Below are positions 33,324 through 41,603 of a DNA stretch of 51,526 bases, piece by piece (positions within the stretch are counted from its first letter, which is position 1; every line of letters starts with the position of its first letter). The notes below the pieces were generated by a model that saw nothing but the letters and a program-made list of their open reading frames with translations, was not told the DNA's origin and ran no database searches. The stretch spans positions 1 through 51,526 of the forward strand of contig JAGWBP010000023.1 in assembly GCA_021295835.1 (NCBI GenBank), written 5' to 3'. This DNA comes from Gemmatimonadota bacterium (GTDB lineage: Bacteria; Gemmatimonadota; Gemmatimonadetes; Longimicrobiales; Gaopeijiaceae). The translations under genes and the position numbers were made by a program.

Positions 33324-33710
33324 ATGTCGGAGATTCCCGATGGGCTCCGCTACACGACCGAACACGAATACCTGAAGCCATCCGACGACCCCGACGCCTT
33401 CTATGTCGGAGTCACCGACTACGCGCAGGGAGAGCTCGGCGACGTGGTCTACCTCGAGCTCCCCGAGCCCGGCGAGAGCTTCGAGGCGATGGAGGCCTTC
33501 GGCGTCATCGAGGCGGTGAAGTCGGTGAGCGACCTCTACTGCCCTGTGGCCGGCGAGGTCCTGGAGGTGAACAAGGCGTTGGACCAGGACCCGGCGCTGG
33601 TCAACAGCGACCCCTACGGCGAGGGGTGGATGGTCCTGCTGAAGGTCGACGACCCCGACGCACTCGCCGACCTGCTGGACGCGGCTGGGTACGAAGCGCA
33701 CCTCCCCTAG
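33324..33710 (+). CDS. gcvH: Glycine cleavage system H protein
   Basis: 128 residues from ATG 33324, preceded by GGAGG at 9-base spacing. An ATG nine bases upstream overlaps that Shine-Dalgarno and is less likely. The lipoyl domain shows RYTTEHEYLK, VGVTDYAQGELGDVVYLELP and the lipoylated Lys66 in FGVIEAVKSVSD, with NSDPYGEGWMVLLKV near the end. GcvH carries the aminomethyl group between GcvP and GcvT. The stop codon TAG (33708-33710) runs directly into a dispersed repeat. The T protein gene is not in the window. Confidence 0.96.
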   Translation: MSEIPDGLRYTTEHEYLKPSDDPDAFYVGVTDYAQGELGDVVYLELPEPGESFEAMEAFGVIEAVKSVSDLYCPVAGEVLEVNKALDQDPALVNSDPYGEGWMVLLKVDDPDALADLLDAAGYEAHLP

Positions 33711-33742
33711 CAGCCCCTGGACAAATCCATGGTTTACAATGC
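33711..33742 (+). repeat. Dispersed intergenic repeat, short internally deleted copy
   Basis: It begins CAGCCCCTGGACAAA directly after the gcvH stop, matching the left end at 38140 with one difference over 15 bases. It continues with TCCATGGTTTACAATGC, which matches 38241-38257 inside the complete-looking element at 15 of 17 positions. It therefore looks like a deletion derivative joining the element's left end to its internal AT-rich segment, and fills most of the 48-base gcvH-gcvP gap. The TACAAT at 33735-33740 might act as a -10 box, but no -35 is seen at the right spacing. Confidence 0.6.
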
Positions 33743-33758
33743 GTAGTGTCCCAAGCTG

Positions 33759-36620
33759 ATGCGGACATCGATCGACCGCCCACCCGACTTCCTGGCCCGG
33801 CACGTTGGCCCGTCGTCGCGCGACGTGGCCGACATGCTGGACACGATCGGGTGCGAGAGCCTGGACGCGCTCGTGCGGGAGGCGGTTCCAGAGGCGATCC
33901 GGCTCGACCGGCCGCTTGCGCTCCCCGAGGCCACGCCAGAGGCCGAACTTTCCAGCCGTATCGCCATGATCGCAGCCGGGAACGAGGTGTGGCGGAGCTA
34001 CCTGGGAATGGGGTACTCGGGCACAGTCACGCCAGGTGTCATCCGGCGCAACATCCTCGAGAACCCCGGCTGGTATACCCAGTACACACCATACCAAGCC
34101 GAGATCGCGCAGGGTCGGCTCGAGGCGCTCGTGAACTTTCAGACGACCGTCATCGACCTGACGGGCCTGCCGATCGCGAACGCCTCTCTCCTCGACGAGG
34201 CGACCGCCGCCGCCGAGGCCATGTGCATGGTCCGGGGAACCGGGAGGAAGCGCCGCGGCAGCGTGTTCCTGGTCGCCGAGGACTGCCACCCGCAGACGAT
34301 CGGAGTGGTGCGGACGCGGGCCGAGCCGCTCGGGATCGAGGTGAAGGTCGGGACGGTCGAGGAGCTCTCCTTCGACGAGAGGGTCTTCGGAGCGCTCGTC
34401 CAGTACCCCGCCACCGACGGGCGCGTGCGGGACTATGGCGAATTGTGCAAAGCGGCCCGCGCGGTCGACGCAGCAGTGATCGCCGCGGCCGACATACTCG
34501 CGCTGTCCCTCCTCAAGCCGCCGGGCGAGTTCGGGGCGGATGTGGCGGTGGGGAGCACCCAGCGCTTCGGCGTGCCCATGGGGTACGGTGGCCCCCACGC
34601 CGCCTACATCGCGTGCAGGGACCGATTCAGGAGGCAGTTGCCGGGGCGGATAATCGGGGTGTCCAGGGACCGTCACGGCCGTCCTGCGCTCCGCATGGCG
34701 CTCCAGACCCGGGAGCAGCACATTCGCCGTGAACGTGCAACCTCCAATATCTGCACCGCCCAGGTGCTCCTGGCGGTGATGGCGGGAATGTACGCGGTCT
34801 TCCACGGGCCCTGCGGCATCCGCCGCATCGCCAAGCGCATCCAGAAGCAGTGCGCGACGCTTGCCCTCGGACTGGCGCGGTCGGGCTGCCAAGTGATGCA
34901 CGACCGCTACTTCGACACGATCCGGGTGCGGCCGCGGATCGGTGCCGAACGGACGCTCGCCGCCGCGCGCTCGCAGCGCATCAACCTACGCGACTTCGGC
35001 GACGGGAGCGTCGGTGTCGCGCTGGACGAGACGGTGGCGGCCTCCGATGTAGACGACCTGCTCGCCGTGTTCGGCACCGAGGGCTCCGCGCGACGGCTTG
35101 CGGGCTCCTTCGAGCCAGACGCCTATCCCAGCGGCCTGGAGCGCACAACCCCCTTCCTGACGCATCCGGTCTTCAACTCCCACCACTCCGAGACCGAAAT
35201 GTTGCGCTACATCCGGCGCCTGGAGTCCCGCGACCTCTCTCTCACCACGAGCATGATCCCACTCGGGTCGTGCACGATGAAGCTGAACGCCACGAGCCAG
35301 ATGACGCCCCTCACCTGGCCGGAATTCGGGGCCCTGCACCCCTTCGCCCCCCGCGAGCAGGCGGGTGGGTACGCGCGCATTATCGGCGACCTCGAGGAGT
35401 GGCTAGGCGAGATCTCGGGACTCCCCGCGATCTCCTTGCAGCCCAACTCCGGCGCGCAGGGGGAGTACGCAGGCCTGCTGGCGATTCGGGGCCGCCTGCG
35501 CGCGCTCGGCCAAAGGGAACGAAACGTCTGCCTGATCCCGTCGTCGGCCCACGGCACCAACCCCGCGAGCGCCGTCATGGCGGGGATGAGGGTGGTCGTC
35601 GTCGGGTGCGACCAGCGCGGCAACGTGGATGTGGAGGATCTGCGCGACAAGGCGTCCCGACACGCCAGCCGATTGGCGGCCGTGATGGTCACCTATCCCT
35701 CGACCCACGGGATCTTCGAGGAGGCGATACCGGAGATCTGCGAGATCGTGCATCGCTGCGGAGGCTACGTCTACCTCGACGGAGCGAACCTGAACGCGCA
35801 GGTCGGCCTGTGTCGTCCCGGCGACTACGGGGCCGACGTGATCCACATCAACCTGCACAAGACCTTCGCGATACCTCATGGGGGCGGAGGGCCGGGGATG
35901 GGTCCCATCTGCGCAACCGCAGAGCTGGCGCCACATCTGCCCGGGCACCCGGTCGTCCCGGTTGGCGGCCGCGAGGCGATGGGGCCGGTGGCGGCGGCGC
36001 CGTGGGGCAGCGCCAGCATTCTGCTCATCTCCTGGGCGTACATCGCGCTCCTAGGCCGCGACGGCGTCGCCGAGGCGACGAGGATCGCGCTCCTGAACGC
36101 GAACTACATGGCGATGAGGCTGGAGGACCACTTCGACGTCCTCTACTGGTGGGGAAGCGGGAGCGGTCGCGTGGCCCACGAGTTCATCGTCGACCTGCGT
36201 CCCCTCAGGAAGACCGCCGGGATCACCGAGGAGGATGTCGCCAAGCGCCTGATGGACTACGGCTTCCACGCGCCCACCATCGCCTTTCCCGTGCCCGGCA
36301 CGATCATGATCGAGCCCACCGAGAGCGAGTCCAGGGTGGAGTTGGACCGCTTCTGCGATGCGCTGGTCGCGATCCGGGCAGAGATCGAGGAGGTCGCGAC
36401 GGGAGCGCAGGATAGGGATGACAATATGCTGAAGAACGCCCCGCACACGGCGGCGGCGGTGACGGCGGAGGAGTGGGAGCACGGGTACTCGCGCTCCCAG
36501 GCCGCCTATCCGGCGCCGTGGCTGCGGGAACACAAATTCTGGCCCCACGTGGGCCGTGTGGACAACGCCCTGGGCGACCGCAACCTGGTGTGCGCCTGCC
36601 CCCCGATCGAGTCTTACTAG
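33759..36620 (+). CDS. gcvP: Glycine dehydrogenase (decarboxylating), single-chain P protein
   Basis: 953 residues, the usual length for the fused P protein (some bacteria split it into GcvPA and GcvPB). PLP-dependent decarboxylation of glycine loads the aminomethyl group on GcvH. It starts FLARHVGPSSRDVADMLDTI. The PLP lysine is Lys701 in HINLHKTFAIPHGGGGPGMG. Other family segments are SMIPLGSCTMKLNATSQM, PNSGAQGEYAGLLAIR and SSAHGTNPASAVMAGM. It follows gcvH by 48 bases, largely a repeat copy, and is followed eight bases later by the UPF0173 gene. Likely one transcription unit with the downstream LipM-like gene. Confidence 0.97.
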   Translation: MRTSIDRPPDFLARHVGPSSRDVADMLDTIGCESLDALVREAVPEAIRLDRPLALPEATPEAELSSRIAMIAAGNEVWRSYLGMGYSGTVTPGVIRRNILENPGWYTQYTPYQAEIAQGRLEALVNFQTTVIDLTGLPIANASLLDEATAAAEAMCMVRGTGRKRRGSVFLVAEDCHPQTIGVVRTRAEPLGIEVKVGTVEELSFDERVFGALVQYPATDGRVRDYGELCKAARAVDAAVIAAADILALSLLKPPGEFGADVAVGSTQRFGVPMGYGGPHAAYIACRDRFRRQLPGRIIGVSRDRHGRPALRMALQTREQHIRRERATSNICTAQVLLAVMAGMYAVFHGPCGIRRIAKRIQKQCATLALGLARSGCQVMHDRYFDTIRVRPRIGAERTLAAARSQRINLRDFGDGSVGVALDETVAASDVDDLLAVFGTEGSARRLAGSFEPDAYPSGLERTTPFLTHPVFNSHHSETEMLRYIRRLESRDLSLTTSMIPLGSCTMKLNATSQMTPLTWPEFGALHPFAPREQAGGYARIIGDLEEWLGEISGLPAISLQPNSGAQGEYAGLLAIRGRLRALGQRERNVCLIPSSAHGTNPASAVMAGMRVVVVGCDQRGNVDVEDLRDKASRHASRLAAVMVTYPSTHGIFEEAIPEICEIVHRCGGYVYLDGANLNAQVGLCRPGDYGADVIHINLHKTFAIPHGGGGPGMGPICATAELAPHLPGHPVVPVGGREAMGPVAAAPWGSASILLISWAYIALLGRDGVAEATRIALLNANYMAMRLEDHFDVLYWWGSGSGRVAHEFIVDLRPLRKTAGITEEDVAKRLMDYGFHAPTIAFPVPGTIMIEPTESESRVELDRFCDALVAIRAEIEEVATGAQDRDDNMLKNAPHTAAAVTAEEWEHGYSRSQAAYPAPWLREHKFWPHVGRVDNALGDRNLVCACPPIESY

Positions 36621-36628
36621 GAGGAACC

Positions 36629-37327
36629 TTGGCCAAGCTGACCTTTCACGGGCAGTCGACCTTCGTCGTGGAGTGCGACGACGGAACGCGGCTCGTCATC
36701 GACCCCTTCTTCGACGACAATCCGCTCTCGGCGATCAGGCGTTCGGAGGTGGGCGCTGTGGACTACCTGCTGCCCACCCACGGCCACTACGACCACTTCG
36801 CCGATGCGCTGCCGCTGCTACGCGAGACGGAGGCGACGCTGATCTCCACCTTCGAGATCGCCGCCTTCGCCGAGTCGGAGGGCATCGCCAAGGTGCACCC
36901 GATGCACATCGGAGGCGGCTATGGCTTTCCCTTCGGGCGCGTCAAGATGACTCCCGCCATTCACGGCGGGCAGGTGCACGGAGACACCACCGGACAGTAC
37001 TCCACGGCCCCCGGCGGCTTCCTGATGCACCTGGACGGCAGACGAATCTACCATGCGGGCGACACCGCGCTGACGCTCGACATGGGTCTGCTGAAGGGGA
37101 AGGTCGATGTGGCGATCCTCCCGATCGGCGACAACTTCACGATGGGCCCCGAGGACGCCGCCGAGGCAGTGGCCCTCATCCGACCTCGGGTCGTGATCCC
37201 GGTGCACTACAACACCTGGCCGCTGATCGAGCAGGACCCGGAGCGCTTTCGCGACCTGGTCGGCGAGCGCGCCGGCGACGGCGTACGAGTGGAGATCATG
37301 GACCCTGGCGACAGCTACGCACCCTGA
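36629..37327 (+). CDS. UPF0173-family metal-dependent hydrolase
   Basis: 232 residues from TTG 36629, chosen because AGGAGG stands five bases before it and the family normally begins directly with KLTFHGQSTF. The metallo-beta-lactamase fold carries metal ligands in HGHYDH (51-56), the GHAG-equivalent IYHAGDTAL and the late PVHYNTWPLIEQDP. Substrate is unknown for this family; members act on phosphoesters or thioesters. It overlaps nothing and sits between gcvP and the LipM-like gene, so co-expression with the glycine cleavage genes is likely. Confidence 0.9.
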   Translation: MAKLTFHGQSTFVVECDDGTRLVIDPFFDDNPLSAIRRSEVGAVDYLLPTHGHYDHFADALPLLRETEATLISTFEIAAFAESEGIAKVHPMHIGGGYGFPFGRVKMTPAIHGGQVHGDTTGQYSTAPGGFLMHLDGRRIYHAGDTALTLDMGLLKGKVDVAILPIGDNFTMGPEDAAEAVALIRPRVVIPVHYNTWPLIEQDPERFRDLVGERAGDGVRVEIMDPGDSYAP

Positions 37328-37337
37328 TTCCCCAGAA

Positions 37338-38135
37338 GTGACCGGGGGCAACCTCGGACGGCTCTCCTGGCGCATCCTCGTGGACGGGCCGCTCCCCGGG
37401 GCCGCCAATATGGCTCGGGACCATGCGCTGGCGGAGCTTGCCGGCCACGGCGAGGCCGTGCTTCGCCTCTACCGGTGGAGTCCCGCCACCCTCTCGCTCG
37501 GCCGCAACGAGCCCCTCGGGGAGATTCACCGGCGGCTCCTCGCCAGCCGTCTGGATGTCGGCGTCGTGCGGCGCCCAACGGGTGGGAGGGCCGTGCTACA
37601 CGACCGCGAGCTCACCTACGGCGTGGCGGCGCCGGTAGGTGCCTTCGGGGGTCTGCGGGCCGCCTACCGGGCGATCAACCGCGCGGTGGTGGAGGGGCTC
37701 GGGCGGCTGGGAGTGGCGGCGGAGCTCGCCGGCCCAGGGGCGCTGCCCCCCGGGGCGGGGGTCTGCTTTGCCGATTCGGCCGAGGGGGAGGTGGTGGCCG
37801 GGGGCCGAAAGCTCGTCGGGAGCGCCCAGAGGCGGATCGGCGATGCCTTCCTGCAGCACGGATCGCTTCTGCTGGACGACGACCAGGGTGCGCTGCTGGC
37901 GAGCGCGGGGGAGGACCCGCAGGGGGAGGCTGGAGCGGACCCCGCCACGCTGGCCGATCTCCTGGGCGCGGTGCCGCCGTGGCCGGTGCTGACAACTGCT
38001 CTGGCCGACGGGTTCGCGGCCGCGCTGGGGGGCAGTTGGCGGCGGGCCGCCATGACGCCCGCCGAGGTCGCACTCTCCGACCGGCTCCTGGCATCGTACG
38101 ACTCCAGGGAGTGGACGCGTCGCCGCGAGGAGTAG
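37338..38135 (+). CDS. LipM-like octanoyltransferase / lipoate-protein ligase family protein
   Basis: 265 residues from GTG 37338. BPL/LplA/LipB-family motifs are present: LGRNEPL (54-60), RRPTGGRAVLHDRELTY (78-94) and GRKLVGSAQRR (156-166), with the usual lysine Lys158. Cys143 in GAGVCFAD stands where LipM enzymes carry their catalytic cysteine, so an octanoyl-transfer role is more likely than ATP-dependent ligation. Its place behind gcvH and gcvP suggests that it lipoylates GcvH. LplA or LipL-type amidotransferase activity cannot be excluded without structural comparison. Confidence 0.85.
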   Translation: MTGGNLGRLSWRILVDGPLPGAANMARDHALAELAGHGEAVLRLYRWSPATLSLGRNEPLGEIHRRLLASRLDVGVVRRPTGGRAVLHDRELTYGVAAPVGAFGGLRAAYRAINRAVVEGLGRLGVAAELAGPGALPPGAGVCFADSAEGEVVAGGRKLVGSAQRRIGDAFLQHGSLLLDDDQGALLASAGEDPQGEAGADPATLADLLGAVPPWPVLTTALADGFAAALGGSWRRAAMTPAEVALSDRLLASYDSREWTRRREE

Positions 38136-38139
38136 CCAG

Positions 38140-38380
38140 CAGCCCGTGGACAAACCTCCCACGGCAGGAGTGGCGCTGCATCCCCGCTGGACCGCTTCGC
38201 TCGCCCAGCCATAATGTAAACGTTGCTTTACACTATGTAATCCATGATTTACAATACCCGTATCCGTGGCTTCGCTCTGCGTTGCTCCCCGGGCCGGTAG
38301 CGCTGCTACCAGCCCTTCGTAGCCTTCCCAGCGGTGCGCTTCGCCACTCTCGGCGCTCGCGCGAGACTACCCACGGACTG
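38140..38380. repeat. Complete-looking small inverted-repeat element (MITE/REPIN-like)
   Basis: 241 bases bounded by inverted ends: CAGCCCGTGG at 38140-38149 and CCACGGACTG at 38371-38380 (nine of ten positions). Inside it, 38168-38191 recurs exactly at 51302-51325. An AT-rich stretch holds TGTAAA/TTTACA inverted repeats (38215-38232), and GGTAGC-GCT-GCTACC forms a hairpin at 38296-38310. No coding frame is convincing. It occupies most of the 393-base gap between the LipM-like and ExbB-like genes; the remaining 150 bases show nothing beyond the ribosome-binding site GGAGGA before TTG 38529. Confidence 0.65.
38227..38255 (+). promoter_or_regulatory. Strong sigma-70-like promoter inside the repeat element
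   Basis: TTTACA (38227-38232) and TACAAT (38250-38255) are separated by exactly 17 bases and each differs from consensus at one position. It points toward the ExbB/TolQ-like gene, about 270 bases downstream. The surrounding AT-rich patch stands out against the GC-rich background. Confidence 0.5.
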
Positions 38381-38528
38381 CCAGCGGTCCAGCTTGACAC
38401 CCTGCCCGCCAGTACCCACTATGCCACCCCTTGCGAATGGGTGCCGCGTAGCCGAGTATCCATGGTCGCGCCAGCGGGCGCTGTGAAAGCCCCTACCAAC
38501 CGAGGCCCACCAGCCGAGCGGAGGAACA

Positions 38529-39233
38529 TTGACCAGCTTGATGAACATCTTCCACCTAGTAACCCAGCTTCCAGGCGTGGATGCCCCAGATCTGACCTTA
38601 GTGGAGCAGATGCAGAGAGCCTGGCAGGACTCGGGCAACATGGCCTGGCCCCTCGGGGCGTGCGTGCTGGTCGGGTTTGTCGTGATCGTCTGGAAGTTCG
38701 TCGACATCCTCATGAAGGGCAGAGCGACACACGATGTCCTGCGCCAGGTCGACGACCTCCTCGCCCAGGGGCAGGTCAAGGATGCGCTCGAGCTCACTCG
38801 CGAATCCGATTCGCCGGCCGCCAACATCCTCCACGCTGGTTTGGAGCGGCGCGACGAAGGCACCGCGCGCGTGACGAAGGCGATCGAGAACCAGGGGCTC
38901 GTCGAACTCTCTAAGCTGGAGCGCGGCCTCGTGATCCTGGCGACGCTCACCAATGTGGCCCCGCTGCTCGGCTTTCTCGGCACCGTTCTCGGGATGATCC
39001 AGGCTTTCCAGGCGATCGAGGTTGCGGGCGAGGTGGACGCGACCACGGTCGCGGGCGGCATCAAGGTGGCGCTGACGACCACTGCGGCTGGTCTCGCAAT
39101 CGCGATTCCGGTCAGCATCGCCCACAACTACTTCGTGTCGCGCATCGACAATCTGGTGATCGACATGGAGGAGTCCGCGCAGCGCCTGATCGACGTGCTC
39201 TTCGCGGCGGGCAACGGCGGAGGCTCCTCCTAG
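38529..39233 (+). CDS. MotA/TolQ/ExbB proton channel family protein
   Basis: 234 residues from TTG 38529, behind GGAGGA (ATG 38541 is a possible alternative). Three membrane helices are visible: AWPLGACVLVGFVVIVWKFV near residue 40, LVILATLTNVAPLLGFLGTV near 137-156 and GIKVALTTTAAGLAIAIPVS near 178-197. The last two carry the conserved GFLGTVLGM and ALTTTAAGL motifs of ExbB/TolQ. It would convert proton flow into force for a periplasmic partner. No ExbD/TolR gene is adjacent, so the partner must be elsewhere. Confidence 0.9.
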   Translation: MTSLMNIFHLVTQLPGVDAPDLTLVEQMQRAWQDSGNMAWPLGACVLVGFVVIVWKFVDILMKGRATHDVLRQVDDLLAQGQVKDALELTRESDSPAANILHAGLERRDEGTARVTKAIENQGLVELSKLERGLVILATLTNVAPLLGFLGTVLGMIQAFQAIEVAGEVDATTVAGGIKVALTTTAAGLAIAIPVSIAHNYFVSRIDNLVIDMEESAQRLIDVLFAAGNGGGSS

Positions 39234-39264
39234 CCGAAACCTGCGGCCCGGCGGGGCCGTCGCG

Positions 39265-41292
39265 GTGCAGCTGCGCGGGTCTCTCGGGGTGACCGTATGG
39301 CTGTCGGCGGTCGCGGCGGCCACCTGGGTGTGCGCCGCCCCGCTGGGGGCCCAGCCGGATTCGGCGTCCGGCGGCCACCTGGCGGGGCGTTCCCGCATGG
39401 CCCGTTCGCTCGCGGCGGAGGGGTGCCCGGGGATGGCGCTCGAAGTCGTTGGCGAGCTCGCCGTGCAGGCACCGCGGCTGGCCGACTGGACGGCGCTCGC
39501 GGTTGCCGACACTCTGGCCGCGCGAGGGGACGCGAGGGGGGTCCGGCGGGCCACTTCCCTGATCGGGGAGCTGCGGGTTCAGCGCCGCGCGAGGCGGCTG
39601 GAGGCCGACGCATGGGCCCGTGCGGGCGACAGTGCGCGGGCGCTGGAGTCTGTGCTGGAGCTCGCCGCCAACGATCTGGAGGAGGAGGGCCCGGCCTCGC
39701 CTGGTGCCCTGCTGAGCCTGGAGTGGCGCCTGCGTCTGGCGATCGGCGATTCGGCCGGGGCGGTGGCGGCGATGGAGCGGCTGCTGCGCCTGGACGTGCG
39801 ATCGCGCGACGGCCACGAGGCTGCGATGGCGCACTGGAGGGTGGCCGAGGCGTCGGGGCCGGAGGCGCTCCGACTGGTGGCGCGTGGGGCCGCCGCAGGG
39901 GACGAGTACGGGACGGCGGTGAACGCATGGCGGCTGGCCGGGCGGCGCGGCGCCAGCCTGACGGAGCGTGAGCTCATGGAGCTGGCACGGGCCCATCGGG
40001 GGAGCGGCGACTCCCCGGGCGCAGCCGGGATCTACGAAGATCTTGCCCGGTCCGCCGAGGCGAAGATCGCCTCCGCCGCGCTGGCCGCCCTAGCCGAGGT
40101 TCGGGCCCACCAGGGACGCCGCGCCGAGGCGGAGGCTCTGCGCCGGGAGCTCCTGGAGCGCTTCCCCGCCCACCCCGACGCGCTGGATGTCGCCTTTTTT
40201 CGCGCCACCGACCACCACGACGCCGGCCGTCTCGACGACGCGATCACCGGGTACCGGAGGGTGGTGTCTGCGTCTCCCTCGGCGAGCCGAGCCGGACTGG
40301 CGCGGATGCGGTGGGCCCAGATCCACCTCGGCCAGGAGGAATGGGGGTCGGCGCTCGAGGTCTTCGGCGGCTACCTGGCGGAATTCCCCAGCGGCAGACG
40401 GTGGGAGGAGGCCAGCTACTGGGGTGCATTCGCCGCCCGGCGGCTGGGGCACGACGACCACGCGGAGCGGCTGCTGGCCCGCCTGCTCTCGGAGAGCCCC
40501 CTCTCGTACTACGCGCTCCTGGCGGCGGAGCTTGAGGGTCGGGATTTCGCGCCCGCCATTCCGACTGGCGAACACCCGACGGAGCCGCCGTGGCTCGCCG
40601 CCGAGATGGAGCTACTCTCGCTGCTGGAGGAGGCGGGCCTGCACGACGGCGCGGAGGCGCAGTTGGCGTTGGTCAAGCGTGCCGTCCCAAAGTCCGACGG
40701 CCACGCGCTTGCCCTCGCGTCGGCGCTAGTCACGGCCGGGCATCTGCTCGATGGGATCGGCCTTGGCCTGGAGGTGCGAGAGCGGGGCCGGCCCTGGGAC
40801 ATGCATCTGGCCCGCGTCGTCTACCCCTTCCCGTACCGGGCCCTGATCGAAGCGCGGGCGCACGAGGCCGGGGTGGATCCGTACCTGGTGGCGGGCCTCA
40901 TTCGGCAGGAGAGCGCCTTCGAATCCGCCATCGCCTCGGGGGCGGGGGCCGTCGGGCTGATGCAGATCATGCCCGCGACCGGCAGGAATCTGGCCGCAAG
41001 GGCGGGACTCTCCGGGTTCCACACCGCCGCCCTCGAGACGCCCGAAGTGAACGTCCGGCTAGGCACCGACTTTCTGGCGACGCTCCTCGACCGCTACGAC
41101 GGCCACCTGCCGCTCGCGCTCTCAGCCTACAACGCGGGTCCGACGCGGGCGAATCGGTGGCACCGAATGCCCGAGGCCGGCGATCCCCACCGCTTCACCG
41201 AGCGGATTCCCTTCGCCGAGACTCGCGGGTACGTCAAGTGCGTGACCCGCAACCGGGCGCTCTACCGGTGGCTGTACGGGACTCCCGGTTGA
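39265..41292 (+). CDS. Soluble lytic transglycosylase with TPR-like superhelix (Slt70-like)
   Basis: 675 residues from GTG 39265. A signal peptide (VTVWLSAVAAATWVCAAPLG, cleavage near GAQ) is followed by about 480 residues of helical TPR-like repeats (for example LAALAEVRAHQGRRAEAEAL and DDAITGYRRVVSASPSASRA). The SLT catalytic domain comes next: Glu549 in LIRQESAFES, AVGLMQIMPATGR and LALSAYNAGPTRANRW. It cleaves the MurNAc-GlcNAc bond of peptidoglycan, forming 1,6-anhydro products, in the periplasm. It lies 31 bases after the ExbB-like gene. Confidence 0.93.
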   Translation: MQLRGSLGVTVWLSAVAAATWVCAAPLGAQPDSASGGHLAGRSRMARSLAAEGCPGMALEVVGELAVQAPRLADWTALAVADTLAARGDARGVRRATSLIGELRVQRRARRLEADAWARAGDSARALESVLELAANDLEEEGPASPGALLSLEWRLRLAIGDSAGAVAAMERLLRLDVRSRDGHEAAMAHWRVAEASGPEALRLVARGAAAGDEYGTAVNAWRLAGRRGASLTERELMELARAHRGSGDSPGAAGIYEDLARSAEAKIASAALAALAEVRAHQGRRAEAEALRRELLERFPAHPDALDVAFFRATDHHDAGRLDDAITGYRRVVSASPSASRAGLARMRWAQIHLGQEEWGSALEVFGGYLAEFPSGRRWEEASYWGAFAARRLGHDDHAERLLARLLSESPLSYYALLAAELEGRDFAPAIPTGEHPTEPPWLAAEMELLSLLEEAGLHDGAEAQLALVKRAVPKSDGHALALASALVTAGHLLDGIGLGLEVRERGRPWDMHLARVVYPFPYRALIEARAHEAGVDPYLVAGLIRQESAFESAIASGAGAVGLMQIMPATGRNLAARAGLSGFHTAALETPEVNVRLGTDFLATLLDRYDGHLPLALSAYNAGPTRANRWHRMPEAGDPHRFTERIPFAETRGYVKCVTRNRALYRWLYGTPG

Positions 41293-41348
41293 CTGACGCG
41301 CCCTCGGCAGCCATGATTCCTCCCGCTAGCACGGTTGCAGTGCGGCGA

Positions 41349-41374
41349 CCCCGGGGGATCCGGGGGTGTTTTTT
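41349..41374 (+). terminator. Candidate rho-independent terminator or csp leader hairpin
   Basis: CCCCGG (41349-41354) can pair with CCGGGG (41360-41365) around a five-base loop, and a run of six T (41369-41374) follows after four bases. It lies after the transglycosylase stop and 22 bases before the cold-shock gene start, so it could end the upstream transcript or act as a leader structure of csp. Confidence 0.5.
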
Positions 41375-41395
41375 CCCAAGATGGAGACTGGTTGC

Positions 41396-41596
41396 ATGCC
41401 GAAGGGGAAGGTCAGGTGGTTCAACGACGCCAAGGGCTACGGGTTCATCTCCCAGTCGTCCGGCGAAGACGTGTTTGTGCACCACAGCGAGATTCAGAGC
41501 GACGGATTTCGCACGCTCGCCGAGGGCGAAGAGGTCGAGTTCGAGCTTCGCGAGACCGAGAGGGGACTCCAGGCGGCAAACGTCACCCGTGGCTGA
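41396..41596 (+). CDS. Cold-shock domain protein (CspA family)
   Basis: 66 residues from ATG 41396, with GGAG at nine-base spacing. A frame start at 41366 would add ten residues that overlap the hairpin and is rejected. The RNP1 motif is KGYGFIS and RNP2 is DVFVHHS. GKVRWFND at the start and VEFELRETERGLQAANV at the end complete the five-stranded OB fold that binds single-stranded nucleic acid and melts RNA structure. Standard length for the family. Confidence 0.95.
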   Translation: MPKGKVRWFNDAKGYGFISQSSGEDVFVHHSEIQSDGFRTLAEGEEVEFELRETERGLQAANVTRG

Positions 41597-41603
41597 TGGG
41601 CTG

